The notes under the pieces: generated by a model
Database searches by the model: none
The model's input: only the letters and a program-made list of their open reading frames with translations
Told to the model about the DNA's origin: nothing
Source: a bacterium
GTDB lineage: Bacteria; Pseudomonadota; Alphaproteobacteria; Acetobacterales; Acetobacteraceae
Direction of reading: 5' to 3'
DNA length: 64,000 nt
Assembly: GCA_026224825.1 (NCBI GenBank)
Contig: JAMFRO010000084.1
Coordinates: forward strand, 124,001-188,000
Program-made: the position numbers and the translations under genes
Part shown: one piece after another, positions 1-7,775 of the stretch
How the letters are laid out: every line of letters begins with the position of its first letter
How positions within the stretch are numbered: position 1 is the first letter of the stretch

Positions 1-2
1 GC

Positions 3-785
3 GCCGGCAAAACCATGGTGGTGCTGGACATCCTCCGCCGCCTGAAACCCAACCCTTACGGCCTCACCCGCGGCTATGGCGGCACGCAGGCCGGCCCGCT
101 GCTGGTGGACCGCGGCCAGCATGAGGCCGTGGATGTCGGCGACGAAGCCATGCTGCTCGCCGCCGTCGCCCCCACCGTGGTGGCGCACGACCGCGCCGCC
201 GGTGCCCGCCTCGCTTTGGCCGAAGGGGCCAGCGCCATCGTGATGGATGACGGGCTGCAAAACCCCTCCGTGCAGAAAACGCTTTCACTCCTGGTCATCG
301 ATGGCGGCTACGGCTTCGGCAACGGCCTGCTCCTGCCCGCCGGCCCCTTGCGCGAGCCGGTGCGCGCCGCCGCCGCCCGCTGCCAGGCCGCCGTGCTCAT
401 CGGCGCGGATGAAACCGGGGCGCTGGCCCTGCTCCCCCCCGGCCTGCCGGTGTACCGCGCCGAGCTGCAGCCGCTCTGCGCCGAATCCCTCGCCCGCCGC
501 CCGGTCATCGCCTTCGCCGGCATCGGCCGCCCGGAGAAGTTTTTCCGCTCCGTTCTCGCTCTGGGGGCCGAGCTGGTGGATACGCACTCGTATCCCGACC
601 ACCATGTCTATTCCGCGCGCGATATCACCTCGCTGCTCGGCCAGACCTCCTCCACCGGCGCAAAACTCGTGACCACGGCTAAGGATTACGTAAAACTCCC
701 GCCAAGCTTACGCGCCGCCTGCCTCGTGGTGCAGGCCCGGCTCACCTGGGAAGACGAAGCCGCCTGGGAAAATCTGCTGAAATGA
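3..785 (+). CDS. lpxK: tetraacyldisaccharide 4'-kinase LpxK, 5'-truncated by window edge
   Basis: LpxK phosphorylates the 4' position of the lipid A disaccharide at the inner membrane. The frame is open to the first base. Codons before the ATG at 15 read A-G-K-T, the end of the P-loop (family GGTGKT), so the ATG is internal and the true start lies upstream of the window. The C-terminal half carries the typical 'KLVTTAKDYVKLP' signature followed by the short LpxK tail. The stop overlaps the next ATG (ATGA), so translation is probably coupled to the downstream acyltransferase. Family assignment is from motifs. The N-terminal membrane anchor is not visible because it is cut off. Confidence 0.93.
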   Translation, partial: AGKTMVVLDILRRLKPNPYGLTRGYGGTQAGPLLVDRGQHEAVDVGDEAMLLAAVAPTVVAHDRAAGARLALAEGASAIVMDDGLQNPSVQKTLSLLVIDGGYGFGNGLLLPAGPLREPVRAAAARCQAAVLIGADETGALALLPPGLPVYRAELQPLCAESLARRPVIAFAGIGRPEKFFRSVLALGAELVDTHSYPDHHVYSARDITSLLGQTSSTGAKLVTTAKDYVKLPPSLRAACLVVQARLTWEDEAAWENLLK

Positions 786-1714
786 GCGGCGAACAAGTGA
801 AGTTCGCCCATCGCGCGGAAGCCGCGCTGGTCTGGCTGCTCATCCGCCTCCTGCGCCCGCTCTCCCCCGCCACCGCCTCGCGCATCGGCGCTGGCGTGGC
901 GGGCTTTATCGGCCCGTTCATCCCCACCTCCAAAACCGCCGATAAAAACCTGCGCCTGGCCATGCCCGAGCTGGATGCAGCGCAACGCCGGCAGATCGTG
1001 AAAGAATGCTGGCAGAACCTGGGCGCCACCGCCGCCGAGCTGGTGAACATCGGCAAAATCCATGAAATCCCGCTGGACGCGCCCGGCCCCGGCTTCACCG
1101 TGATCGGCTGGCACGAACACGCCGCCCCCGCCATCGCCGCCGCGCAAGCCGCAGGCGGCCCCACGCTCTTCTTCACCGGCCATATCGGCAATTGGGAAAT
1201 CCTGCCCGCCAGCGGCTTCGCCCATGGCGTGGACATCGGCTTCATGTACCGCGCCGCCAGCAACCCGCTCGTCAACAACATGATCATGCAACTGCGCGAA
1301 TCCAACTTCCAACGTAAACTCACCATGTTCGCCAAAGGTGCCCCCGGTGGCCGCGCCGCCTACACCCATCTGCTCAAAGGCGGCATCCTCGGCCTGCTCG
1401 TGGACCAGAAACTGGACACAGGCCTGCCCATCCCCTTCTTCGGCCACACCGCCATGACCATGGATGCGCTGGCCATTTTCGCCCTAAAATTCCGCTGCCC
1501 CGTCATCCCCACCCACGTCACCCGCATCGCCCCCGCCCGCTTCCACGTCATCTGCGAAGCCCCCCTGGCCCTGCCAGCAACAGGCGACAAACAAGCCGAC
1601 CTGACCACCCTAACCACCACCATGAACCAAACCCTGGAACACTGGATCCGCCAACGCCCCGGCGCCTGGCTGTGGCTGCACCGGAGATGGCCCAAGGGGA
1701 CTGTGGTTAAGTAA
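782..1714 (+). CDS. lpxL: lipid A late acyltransferase (LpxL/HtrB family)
   Basis: A 310-residue protein of the LpxL/LpxM acyltransferase family, which adds a secondary acyl chain to the Kdo2-lipid A precursor at the inner membrane. The catalytic H-x4-D/E motif is visible as 'GHIGNWE' near residue 138, followed by 'MYRAASNPLVN' and the 'LVDQK' region that normally follows the active site. An N-terminal hydrophobic segment ('ALVWLLIRLLRPL') could anchor it. It starts inside the lpxK stop codon (ATGA overlap), forming an lpxK-lpxL operon. Its last codons, VVK-stop, lie within a large inverted repeat that also contains the end of the convergent gene. Which acyl position it modifies cannot be read from sequence. 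Confidence 0.9.
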   Translation: MSGEQVKFAHRAEAALVWLLIRLLRPLSPATASRIGAGVAGFIGPFIPTSKTADKNLRLAMPELDAAQRRQIVKECWQNLGATAAELVNIGKIHEIPLDAPGPGFTVIGWHEHAAPAIAAAQAAGGPTLFFTGHIGNWEILPASGFAHGVDIGFMYRAASNPLVNNMIMQLRESNFQRKLTMFAKGAPGGRAAYTHLLKGGILGLLVDQKLDTGLPIPFFGHTAMTMDALAIFALKFRCPVIPTHVTRIAPARFHVICEAPLALPATGDKQADLTTLTTTMNQTLEHWIRQRPGAWLWLHRRWPKGTVVK

Positions 1715-1914
1715 AAAGGCTGGGGCTCCGCCCCTGACCCCTAGACTTTAAGGATATGAGAGAGGGGCTATGCGCCCCCACGGACCGTGAACAATGTTCA
1801 CGGTCCGTGGGGGCGCATAGCCCCTCTCTCATATCCTTTTAAAAGCTAATGGGGGTCCGGGGCCTCAGGCCCCGGCGGGTCCAGGGCGGAGCCCTGGCCT
1901 TTTTACTTAACCAC
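1703..1914. repeat. nested inverted repeat spanning two convergent gene ends
   Basis: Outer arms of 38 nt (1703-1740 and 1877-1914) match with only four mismatches, and the first 18 nt are identical. They include the last codons and stop of both flanking genes, so lpxL and the yihY homologue both end in VVK-stop. Inside lie a perfect 44-bp-arm palindrome and, on the right, a small GC-rich palindrome around 'ggggcctcaggcccc'. It may be a bidirectional terminator or a copy of a genomic repeat family. Confidence 0.8.
1750..1838. terminator. perfect 44-bp-arm palindrome, probable bidirectional terminator
   Basis: Arms 1750-1793 and 1795-1838 are perfectly complementary around a single central A at 1794, which forms a very long stem. 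The right arm is followed by TT and AAAA, and the left is preceded by TTT. It lies between convergent genes, consistent with a bidirectional terminator. The length is far beyond a normal intrinsic terminator, so a cruciform or repeat origin is also possible. Confidence 0.6.
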
Positions 1915-2763
1915 CCGCCCCTGCCATTCCCGGTCCAGCGCGGCGTTCAGCTCGGCGCCGAAGAGGACGACGTAGGCGGTTATGTAGAACCACATCATCA
2001 GGCCGATGAGGGTGGCGAGGGGGCCGTAGCTGGCTGAGTAGGCGGCGAAGTGGCCTACGTAGAAGCCGAATGCGGACGAGGCGGCTAGCCAGGCTATGGT
2101 GGCTACGGCGGCGCCGGGGGCGTAGAACAGGCGGCCTTTGCCGTCGGGGCCGTAGCGGTAGAGGAGGGCGAGGGCGCCGGCGATGAAGAGGATCATGGTG
2201 CCGGGGCCTATGAGGGCGGCGAAAAAGCTGAACTCGGGGGGCAGGTAGAGATGGGCGAGGACGATGGGTACCAGGACCAGGAAGCCGATGGCGAGGCCGG
2301 CGCCGATGACGGCGATGATGGTCATGCTGAAGGCGACGAGTTGGAATTGGATGATGCCGCGGGATTCTTCCTCGTTATAGGCGAGGGTGAGGCCGTTGAG
2401 GATGGATTTGGTGCCGGTGGAGGATGACCAGAGCGAGATCACCAGCGAGACGATGAAGGACACGCCAAGGCCTTTGGTCGGCTGGGCGACGATGCTGTCG
2501 ATCCGGTCGGAGATGAGTTGGAAGGCGGCGGGGGGCATGAAGCCCTGGATGTAGTGCAGTTGCGGCTGCACGGTATCTGGGTTGTACACCAGCCCGTACA
2601 GCGAGATGAGCATGGTGATGGTGGGGAAGAGGGCGAGGGTGGCGTAGAAGGCGCAGCCCGCCGCCACCAGCGACACGCGCTGCGAGGCGGTGGCCCTTCC
2701 TGCGGAGATGATGGCCTGCCGGAGCAGAGGCAGAGACCCGCGATCGAAAAGCGTCCTGATCAT
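1903..2763 (-). CDS. YihY/BrkB-family inner membrane protein
   Basis: A 286-residue multi-spanning membrane protein. The N-terminal 'AAGCAFYATLALFPTITMLI' is the characteristic first conserved block of the YihY/BrkB family (once misnamed ribonuclease BN), and about six hydrophobic segments follow with the usual 'SLWSSSTGTKSIL' loop. The C-terminal part reads 'GLMMWFYITAYVVLFGAELNA', the family's last helix. The biochemical role of the family is unsettled, so no substrate is assigned. It is convergent with lpxL across the large palindrome and is followed on its 5' side by a hydrolase gene in the same orientation. No clear Shine-Dalgarno sequence precedes the ATG. Confidence 0.85.
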   Translation of the reverse strand: MIRTLFDRGSLPLLRQAIISAGRATASQRVSLVAAGCAFYATLALFPTITMLISLYGLVYNPDTVQPQLHYIQGFMPPAAFQLISDRIDSIVAQPTKGLGVSFIVSLVISLWSSSTGTKSILNGLTLAYNEEESRGIIQFQLVAFSMTIIAVIGAGLAIGFLVLVPIVLAHLYLPPEFSFFAALIGPGTMILFIAGALALLYRYGPDGKGRLFYAPGAAVATIAWLAASSAFGFYVGHFAAYSASYGPLATLIGLMMWFYITAYVVLFGAELNAALDREWQGRVVK

Positions 2764-2821
2764 AGCTACAGATTTAGGCGGTGCCCGGCGCGCCGGGCAA
2801 CCCTTGCACTAAACTGTAATG

Positions 2822-3673
2822 TTAACCCTCGAGAAGAAAAGCCTTTACGCGCCCCATGCTGGCATAATCCATCAGTGCGGGCGCGTGCCCGGCATCCGGC
2901 ACGATGTAACCTTCCGCCCCGGTGGAGAGCATCCGGTCGTAGGTTTCGGGGAGGAGCAGATCGCTCTCCGCCCCGCGAATCACCAGCCGCGGCATGTTGA
3001 TGAACCCCCAGATCGGCCATGTATCCACATCCAGCGGCACGGTGGCGCGCATCGGCTCGATGATTTTTGGGTCGTAATGCATGGTGAAACTGCCCTGGCC
3101 GGTCTGGTCCAGCACCTGGCGGGCGGAGAAACGGGCGAGATGCGCCCATTCGGACGGCGAGAGCTTGCCGAACGGCGCGTGGATGAGCCGCAGATGCGCC
3201 TCCAGCGCCGCCAGGGAGGGAAAGCGCTCCGGGGAGCCTGCCATATAATCGCGGATGCGCAGCAGCGAGGCGGCGGGGATATGCGGGCCGATATCATTGA
3301 GCACGAGGCGGGTGATCGGCGTGCCGGGGGCGGCCGCCAGCATCATGCCGCAGATGCCGCCCAGCGAGGTGCCGACCAGCGCCACCGGCTTGTTGAGCAT
3401 GGCAAAGAGATGCGAGAGTGCGGCCACGTAGCTCGGCGGCTGGTAGGACATCGCCTCTGGCAACCAGTCCGACTTGCCGCGCCCCGGCAGGTCCGGGCAG
3501 ATGACGTGGAACCGGTCCTCCAGCGCCTCGGCCAACGTATCAAAATCGCGCCCATTACGGGTGAGCCCATGCACGCACACCACGGCGGGCGCGGCGGGAT
3601 TGCCGAATTCGACGAAGGCCATTTTATGGAAGCGCGTGCCGAGCAGATAAGTCACCGAACCAGAACGCGCCAT
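2822..3673 (-). CDS. alpha/beta-fold hydrolase
   Basis: The protein has the alpha/beta hydrolase plan: oxyanion-hole 'VHGLTRNGRDF', 'DLPGRGKSD', nucleophile elbow G-T-S-L-G-G (Ser), an acid residue in 'RGAESDLLLP', and the catalytic His in 'PDAGHAPAL'. The substrate cannot be inferred, and the closest general classes are esterase, lipase or haloperoxidase-like proteins. The ORF track begins at a TTG (3694). I prefer the ATG at 3673 because a GGGGG tract sits about 8 nt upstream. It is divergent from the GT87 gene with under 50 bp between the starts, so the promoters must be compact. Confidence 0.78.
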   Translation of the reverse strand: MARSGSVTYLLGTRFHKMAFVEFGNPAAPAVVCVHGLTRNGRDFDTLAEALEDRFHVICPDLPGRGKSDWLPEAMSYQPPSYVAALSHLFAMLNKPVALVGTSLGGICGMMLAAAPGTPITRLVLNDIGPHIPAASLLRIRDYMAGSPERFPSLAALEAHLRLIHAPFGKLSPSEWAHLARFSARQVLDQTGQGSFTMHYDPKIIEPMRATVPLDVDTWPIWGFINMPRLVIRGAESDLLLPETYDRMLSTGAEGYIVPDAGHAPALMDYASMGRVKAFLLEG

Positions 3674-3719
3674 CCAAATACCCCCATCGACCAAAATCTT
3701 CGGTTGATCTAAGGCTTAG

Positions 3720-4877
3720 ATGATGCCGCCCGCCGCCTCAACCAACCCCCGCCGCGTTGTTTTGACCGCTGTTCTGGTGATATGCGGCACAATCAACCTG
3801 CTGGTGCTGAGCAATATCCTGCTTCGCCACCCTTTCATCAACGCCGATTTCATCGGTTTCTGGGCCTACCCGCGTTTTTCGCCGCTTGACCAGATCTACA
3901 ACCCCGATGCGATGATGCGCTTCCAGCAGAATCTATACCCCGGCTATAAGAGTTTTTTCCCTTACACCTACCCGCCGGATTTCCTGCTGTTCTGCGGCTG
4001 GATGCGCGGGGTTTCCTATAATGCGGCGCGGGCCATCTGGCTGCTCTGCGGGCTGGCGGTTTTTTGCGCCGCCGGCTGGGCGCTTTTGCGCAGGCCTGTG
4101 GGGGTGCTGGCTCTGCTGGCCAGCCCGGCGGCTTTGCTGTGCATCGTGCTCGGGCAAAGCTCGTTCTTTATCAGCGCGTTGCTGCTGGGCGGGCTGGCGG
4201 CGCTGCCACGGCGGCCCATACTGGCCGGGGTGCTGTTCGGCCTGCTCACGCTGAAGCCGCAGATGGGGCTGCTGCTGCCTTTGCTGCTTCTGGCGCGCGG
4301 CGAGTGGCGGGCCATCATCGCTGCCGCTTTTACCGCCGCGCTGCTGGTGGGCGTGTCCTGCCTCGCTCTGCCGCCTGAGCTGTGGCGGCTCTGGCTGACC
4401 TCCCTGCCGCAGATCCAGCGGGATTATTTCAACGGCGGGGTCAATCTGAACATCATGATCACCCCGGCCGCCAATTTGGTGCATCTAGGGGCGGTGCCTG
4501 CACTTGCCATGGGCGTGCAGGCGCTGTGCACCCTGGCGGCGGCGGCACTCACCTGGGCGGCGGCCCGGCGCGGCAGCTACGCCCAAGCGGTGGCGGTGCT
4601 GCTGGCCGCCATGTTCCTGGCCCAGCCGCATGCCTACGCCTACGACCTCGCCGCTCTGCCCGCCGCTTTGGTGCTGGGCCTGCGCGGCGCCCCGCTTTGG
4701 GGCCAGGCGCTGGGCGGCGTGCTGTATCTGGCCCCGCTGCTGCTGCTCTCCCCCTGGGCCGGCGGTTTCGTTTACGCCCCGCCGCTGGCCCTGCTGCTCG
4801 GCCTGCTGTGCTGGCTTGCATTACGGTCCCAAGCAGGCGCAGAGTCACGCCATGAGCCAGTTTCTATCGCCCTCTGA
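3720..4877 (+). CDS. GT87-like (DUF2029) polyprenol-linked membrane glycosyltransferase
   Basis: A 385-residue hydrophobic protein with about nine to ten predicted membrane segments. An early periplasmic-loop motif 'NADFIGFWAYPRF' with 'YTYPPDFLLF' is typical of the DUF2029/GT87 family. Known members are membrane mannosyl- or arabinosyltransferases that use polyprenyl-phosphate sugars, and the acidic residue after the first helix is the presumed catalytic position. The sugar and acceptor here are unknown. The 3' end overlaps the start of the next gene by 26 nt, so the RDD protein is likely co-translated. Confidence 0.72.
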   Translation: MMPPAASTNPRRVVLTAVLVICGTINLLVLSNILLRHPFINADFIGFWAYPRFSPLDQIYNPDAMMRFQQNLYPGYKSFFPYTYPPDFLLFCGWMRGVSYNAARAIWLLCGLAVFCAAGWALLRRPVGVLALLASPAALLCIVLGQSSFFISALLLGGLAALPRRPILAGVLFGLLTLKPQMGLLLPLLLLARGEWRAIIAAAFTAALLVGVSCLALPPELWRLWLTSLPQIQRDYFNGGVNLNIMITPAANLVHLGAVPALAMGVQALCTLAAAALTWAAARRGSYAQAVAVLLAAMFLAQPHAYAYDLAALPAALVLGLRGAPLWGQALGGVLYLAPLLLLSPWAGGFVYAPPLALLLGLLCWLALRSQAGAESRHEPVSIAL

Positions 4878-5301
4878 GCCACACGTCAGCGCCGGCATTT
4901 TGCTCCGCCGCTTCTTCGCTTTAATCGCCGATTTCTTCCTCATCGGCATCATTTTCTGGGTGGCGGTGATTTTCATCGGTATTTTCGGGATTTTCACGCT
5001 GGGCATCGGCTGGCTGGCCTTCCATGTGCTGCCCGCACTGCCCTTCGCCTATTACACTTTACTGGTGGGCAGTTCAGGCGCCACGCCGGGGCAGCGCATC
5101 TTCGGCCTCACCGTGCGGCAGGAGGGCTCACTTGCCCGCCCGAGCCTGCCGCAGGCTTTCGTCTGGTCGCTGCTGCTCTCGCTCAGCTTCGCCTTCGCCT
5201 GCATTCCCTTCCTTGTCGCTTTGCTCAATCCGCGCCACCGCGCCACGCATGATATTCTCTCAGGGCTGGTGATTCTCCGCGCAGGACAGATTCCTTATTG
5301 A
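4852..5301 (+). CDS. RDD-family membrane protein
   Basis: About 149 residues. The ORF track starts this frame at 4504, but the upstream part is a shadow of the GT87 gene. The ATG at 4852 gives a normal RDD protein. It has the N-terminal 'LLRRFFALIADFFLIG' (R..A..D pattern that names the family), three hydrophobic segments, 'GATPGQRIFGL' after the second segment and 'RHRATHDILSGL' near the end. RDD proteins are small membrane proteins, some linked to ion exchange, but most have no known function. It overlaps the preceding gene. Confidence 0.8.
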   Translation: MSQFLSPSEPHVSAGILLRRFFALIADFFLIGIIFWVAVIFIGIFGIFTLGIGWLAFHVLPALPFAYYTLLVGSSGATPGQRIFGLTVRQEGSLARPSLPQAFVWSLLLSLSFAFACIPFLVALLNPRHRATHDILSGLVILRAGQIPY

Positions 5302-5335
5302 CGTAGCCCCGCGAAGACCCAAAGATTAGGCAGAC

Positions 5336-6100
5336 ATGAGCTTCAAGCCTGCACGCCGACCGCATTTCTTCTACACCACGGCGCCGCTGCCGTGCCCCTA
5401 CGTGCCGGGCCGTACCGAGCGCAAGGTGGTCACGGAACTCACCGGGGTGATGGCGGAGTCCCTGCACGACAAGCTCTCGCGCGGCGGTTTCAGGCGCAGC
5501 CATAACATCGCCTATGCGCCTGTGTGCCCGAGCTGCAATGCCTGTGTGCCCATCCGCATCCGCGCGGCGGATTTCGAGCCCAGCCGCACGCAAAAACGCA
5601 TATTGCGCGCCAATGCCGATATGCAGGTGCAGGAAATGCCGCCCCGCGCCACGGCCGAGCAGTTCCAGCTCTTCCAGGCCTACCAGCGCCAGCGCCATGG
5701 CGAGGGCGATATGGCCACCATGAGCTTCTACGACTACCGCGCCATGGTCGAAGACACGCCCATCGAGACCGCGGTGATCGAATTCCGTATGCCCAACGGC
5801 CAGCTCGCCGGCGCGTGCCTCACCGACCGCCTGGGAGACGGGCTCTCGGCGGTATACTCTTTCTTCGACACCAGCCTCACCACCCGCTCGCTCGGCACCT
5901 ATGCCATCATGTGGCTGGTCCAACGCGCCGTGGAGCTGGAACTACCCAACGTGTACCTCGGCTATTGGGTCGAAGAGAGCCGGAAGATGGCTTATAAGGC
6001 TAAGTTCCGTCCCTCAGAGATTCTTCGCGCGGGGCAGTGGGTGCCGATGCATGAGCCACAAATGAGCACAGTTCCAGCTTTTGTGGCCGTTGAGGGGTAG
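5336..6100 (+). CDS. bpt: aspartate/glutamate leucyltransferase Bpt (N-degron pathway)
   Basis: A 254-residue homologue of bacterial Bpt/eukaryotic ATE1. It transfers Leu from leucyl-tRNA to proteins with N-terminal Asp or Glu and so marks them for ClpAP/ClpS degradation in the cytoplasm. Diagnostic blocks are visible: 'CPYVPGRTERKV' near residue 18, 'LSRGGFRRSHNIAY', 'CPSCNACVPIRI' with clustered cysteines, and 'YLGYWVEESRKMAYKAKFRP' near the C-terminus. Length is normal. It starts 34 nt after the RDD gene and could be read from the same transcript. Confidence 0.93.
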   Translation: MSFKPARRPHFFYTTAPLPCPYVPGRTERKVVTELTGVMAESLHDKLSRGGFRRSHNIAYAPVCPSCNACVPIRIRAADFEPSRTQKRILRANADMQVQEMPPRATAEQFQLFQAYQRQRHGEGDMATMSFYDYRAMVEDTPIETAVIEFRMPNGQLAGACLTDRLGDGLSAVYSFFDTSLTTRSLGTYAIMWLVQRAVELELPNVYLGYWVEESRKMAYKAKFRPSEILRAGQWVPMHEPQMSTVPAFVAVEG

Positions 6101-6189
6101 GCCCCCGTTTTTCGCCAGCCTCGCACCATTTACCAAGTAACTGTCCACAGATTTTGGTGGCACTAAATTCCGCATAAGGGAGAGTCTGC

Positions 6190-6552
6190 ATGGCTGACGG
6201 AGGTTGGGTTGTTCTGGGAACCGCACTTGGCACGGCTGGTTCAGTTCTAACAACGTGGCTGAACGCCTACCTTCTTCAAGACAAAACTAACAAGGTCTAT
6301 GACAAAAAGGTTATATTACTTTTGACGACAATGCTGGAAAGCGGCAATAACTGGCATGAATTTACAGAACTTAAGCGTTTAATCGGCGCAGAGAATAAGG
6401 ATGTAAAAGAATATTTAATCATGCTGGGTGCTCGGGGTAACGAAAAGAACGACACTCAATGGGGGCTACTAAAGCGTAATCCATTACCCGCAAAGTCGCC
6501 CAAAACGATGAATGGCGCTCAATCAAACCCGACACATGTCGTGTCTAATTGA
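6190..6552 (+). CDS. AT-rich orphan membrane-anchored hypothetical protein
   Basis: I do not recognise this gene. The 120-residue product has one N-terminal hydrophobic helix ('WVVLGTALGTAGSVLTTWLNAYLL'). A charged segment with winged-helix-like spacing follows ('NNWHEFTELKRLIGAENKDVKEYL'). A good ribosome binding site (GGGAGAG) precedes the ATG. The gene is conspicuously AT-rich and uses codons such as TTA, TTT and ATA that are rare in its neighbours, which suggests recent acquisition. It sits alone between bpt and a convergent membrane operon. Function is unknown. Confidence 0.6.
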   Translation: MADGGWVVLGTALGTAGSVLTTWLNAYLLQDKTNKVYDKKVILLLTTMLESGNNWHEFTELKRLIGAENKDVKEYLIMLGARGNEKNDTQWGLLKRNPLPAKSPKTMNGAQSNPTHVVSN

Positions 6553-6575
6553 ACGCCATTTCGCGATAGGCTATT

Positions 6576-7430
6576 TTAGTAGTTGTCGCGCAACCTACCG
6601 CCAACTGCACCCGCCACGCTGGCGATGAAGCCGCCTATGAGCAGCGAGACGAAGCCGAACAGCAACGCGCCGGAAGCCGCCTTGCGGGCTTTATCCGCCA
6701 CCTGCTTGGTTTTGACGATATCGGCCTGTTCGCGGTTCAGCACATCGCTTACCCGCGCCTGGGCATCTGCCGTGTTCAGCCCGGTTTGTTCCGTCACGAG
6801 CTGGGCCAGATAGGCCTGGTCATCGGGCGGTACGCCGCCCAGCGTGGCGTATTCGGCCACAATCACGCTGGCCTGGCCGTTCAGTTCCCTATCCGTCACC
6901 CCAGGTGCTGAGGTGCCTATAACCGTGCCGCCGCCAGGCGGGGTGCGGAGCAGCAGCGCGGTGTAGTAGGAGTTTGGCAGAGCGGTGGCGGCATCGGCCG
7001 CCGCCTTGGTCCCCAAGGAAGCGCCGCCGGTGCTGGCCGCGCCAAGGGCTGCCACGGTGAACAGCACCGAGAGTGCCCAGGCCAGGAAGCCGTGGGCTGT
7101 GTCGCGGAAGAACACTTCATCCGTATGCACCGCGACGTATTTGGTGCGCAGCCGCCCGGCCATATAGCCGCCCACGAAGCTCGCCACCCATTGCACGATG
7201 ATGAGCCACACGGCGGCCAGAGCGGTAAAGCCGGCGACGGACACGCCCTCGCCACGCCAGGGCGAGACGGCGGCGAGGCCCAGGCCCGCGCCGAATATGC
7301 CCAGTATCGTGGCGATGGCGGCGGCACTCACGCCGCCGGCGAACACCGCGGCCCAGGAGACGGCGGAGACGTTTCCGCCGGGCGTAATCGCCTCGCCGTC
7401 CTCCAATCCGGTTAGAATGATGTCACTCAT
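6576..7430 (-). CDS. multi-pass membrane protein, TIGR04086/'PhnA-like' type, function unknown
   Basis: About 284 residues. The ORF track starts at 7553, but 'MSDIILTGLEDG' at 7430 is preceded by a purine-rich ribosome binding site (AGGGGGCAGGA), and the upstream part overlaps a separate micropeptide gene. The protein has two membrane segments in 'VSWAAVFAGGVSAAAIATILG' and 'WLIIVQWVASFVGGYMAGR', further hydrophobic segments near residue 110 and at the C-terminus, and a soluble Ala/Gln-rich domain between them. The layout resembles uncharacterised alphaproteobacterial membrane proteins sometimes labelled PhnA-like. No enzymatic motif is visible. It is the second gene of a short operon. Confidence 0.68.
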   Translation of the reverse strand: MSDIILTGLEDGEAITPGGNVSAVSWAAVFAGGVSAAAIATILGIFGAGLGLAAVSPWRGEGVSVAGFTALAAVWLIIVQWVASFVGGYMAGRLRTKYVAVHTDEVFFRDTAHGFLAWALSVLFTVAALGAASTGGASLGTKAAADAATALPNSYYTALLLRTPPGGGTVIGTSAPGVTDRELNGQASVIVAEYATLGGVPPDDQAYLAQLVTEQTGLNTADAQARVSDVLNREQADIVKTKQVADKARKAASGALLFGFVSLLIGGFIASVAGAVGGRLRDNY

Positions 7431-7441
7431 ATTCCTGCCCC

Positions 7442-7516
7442 CTAATGCCAGAGGAGAAGCAAAATGATGATGATGGGAATGGGCACGCCGAGCAGCCAGA
7501 GTAGAATGGCAGGCAT
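7442..7516 (-). CDS. 24-residue hydrophobic micropeptide
   Basis: Too short for the ORF track. It encodes M-P-A-I-L-L-W-L-L-G-V-P-I-P followed by a run of Ile and Leu and ends W-H, a single transmembrane helix broken by prolines. The ATG at 7516 follows a strong GGAGGAACC ribosome binding site at ideal distance, and the stop lies 11 nt before the start of the downstream membrane protein gene. Similar tiny 'LLWLLGVP'-type proteins occur as hypotheticals in Proteobacteria (from memory, not searched). It may be a partner of the downstream membrane protein or a stress micropeptide. Confidence 0.62.
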   Translation of the reverse strand: MPAILLWLLGVPIPIIIILLLLWH

Positions 7517-7575
7517 TTTTGGTTCCTCCAAGTGTTGGTTTGGTCCCATTCATTTCGGCGGCTAAGTCATTGCTT

Positions 7576-7592
7576 CAAGGCGAAAAGCCTTG
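7576..7592. other. short hairpin upstream of purH
   Basis: 'caaggc-gaaaa-gccttg', a 6-bp stem with a 5-nt loop, lies in the 220-bp gap between the micropeptide gene and purH. It is too weak to name as a terminator and could be a 5' leader structure for purH. Confidence 0.3.
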
Positions 7593-7775
7593 GATGGCGC
7601 CGTTGTCACACGGCTGTTAATGTTGGGGACGGCGTGCCCGCAGCCTTGCGTCCCCGCAGCGCCCATGCGAAACCGCCCTCACTTCACGTGACTGGCGATT
7701 TGAGATGGGACACCATCGGGAAGCGTGAAGTTTTTCGCCGCGCGCCTGGGCAGTCTCAGTTATAGGAGCCGCCAC

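Noticed and set aside
4504-4851. 5' part of the 265-aa ORF containing the RDD protein
   Set aside because: Shadow of the GT87 gene. The RDD start is at 4852.
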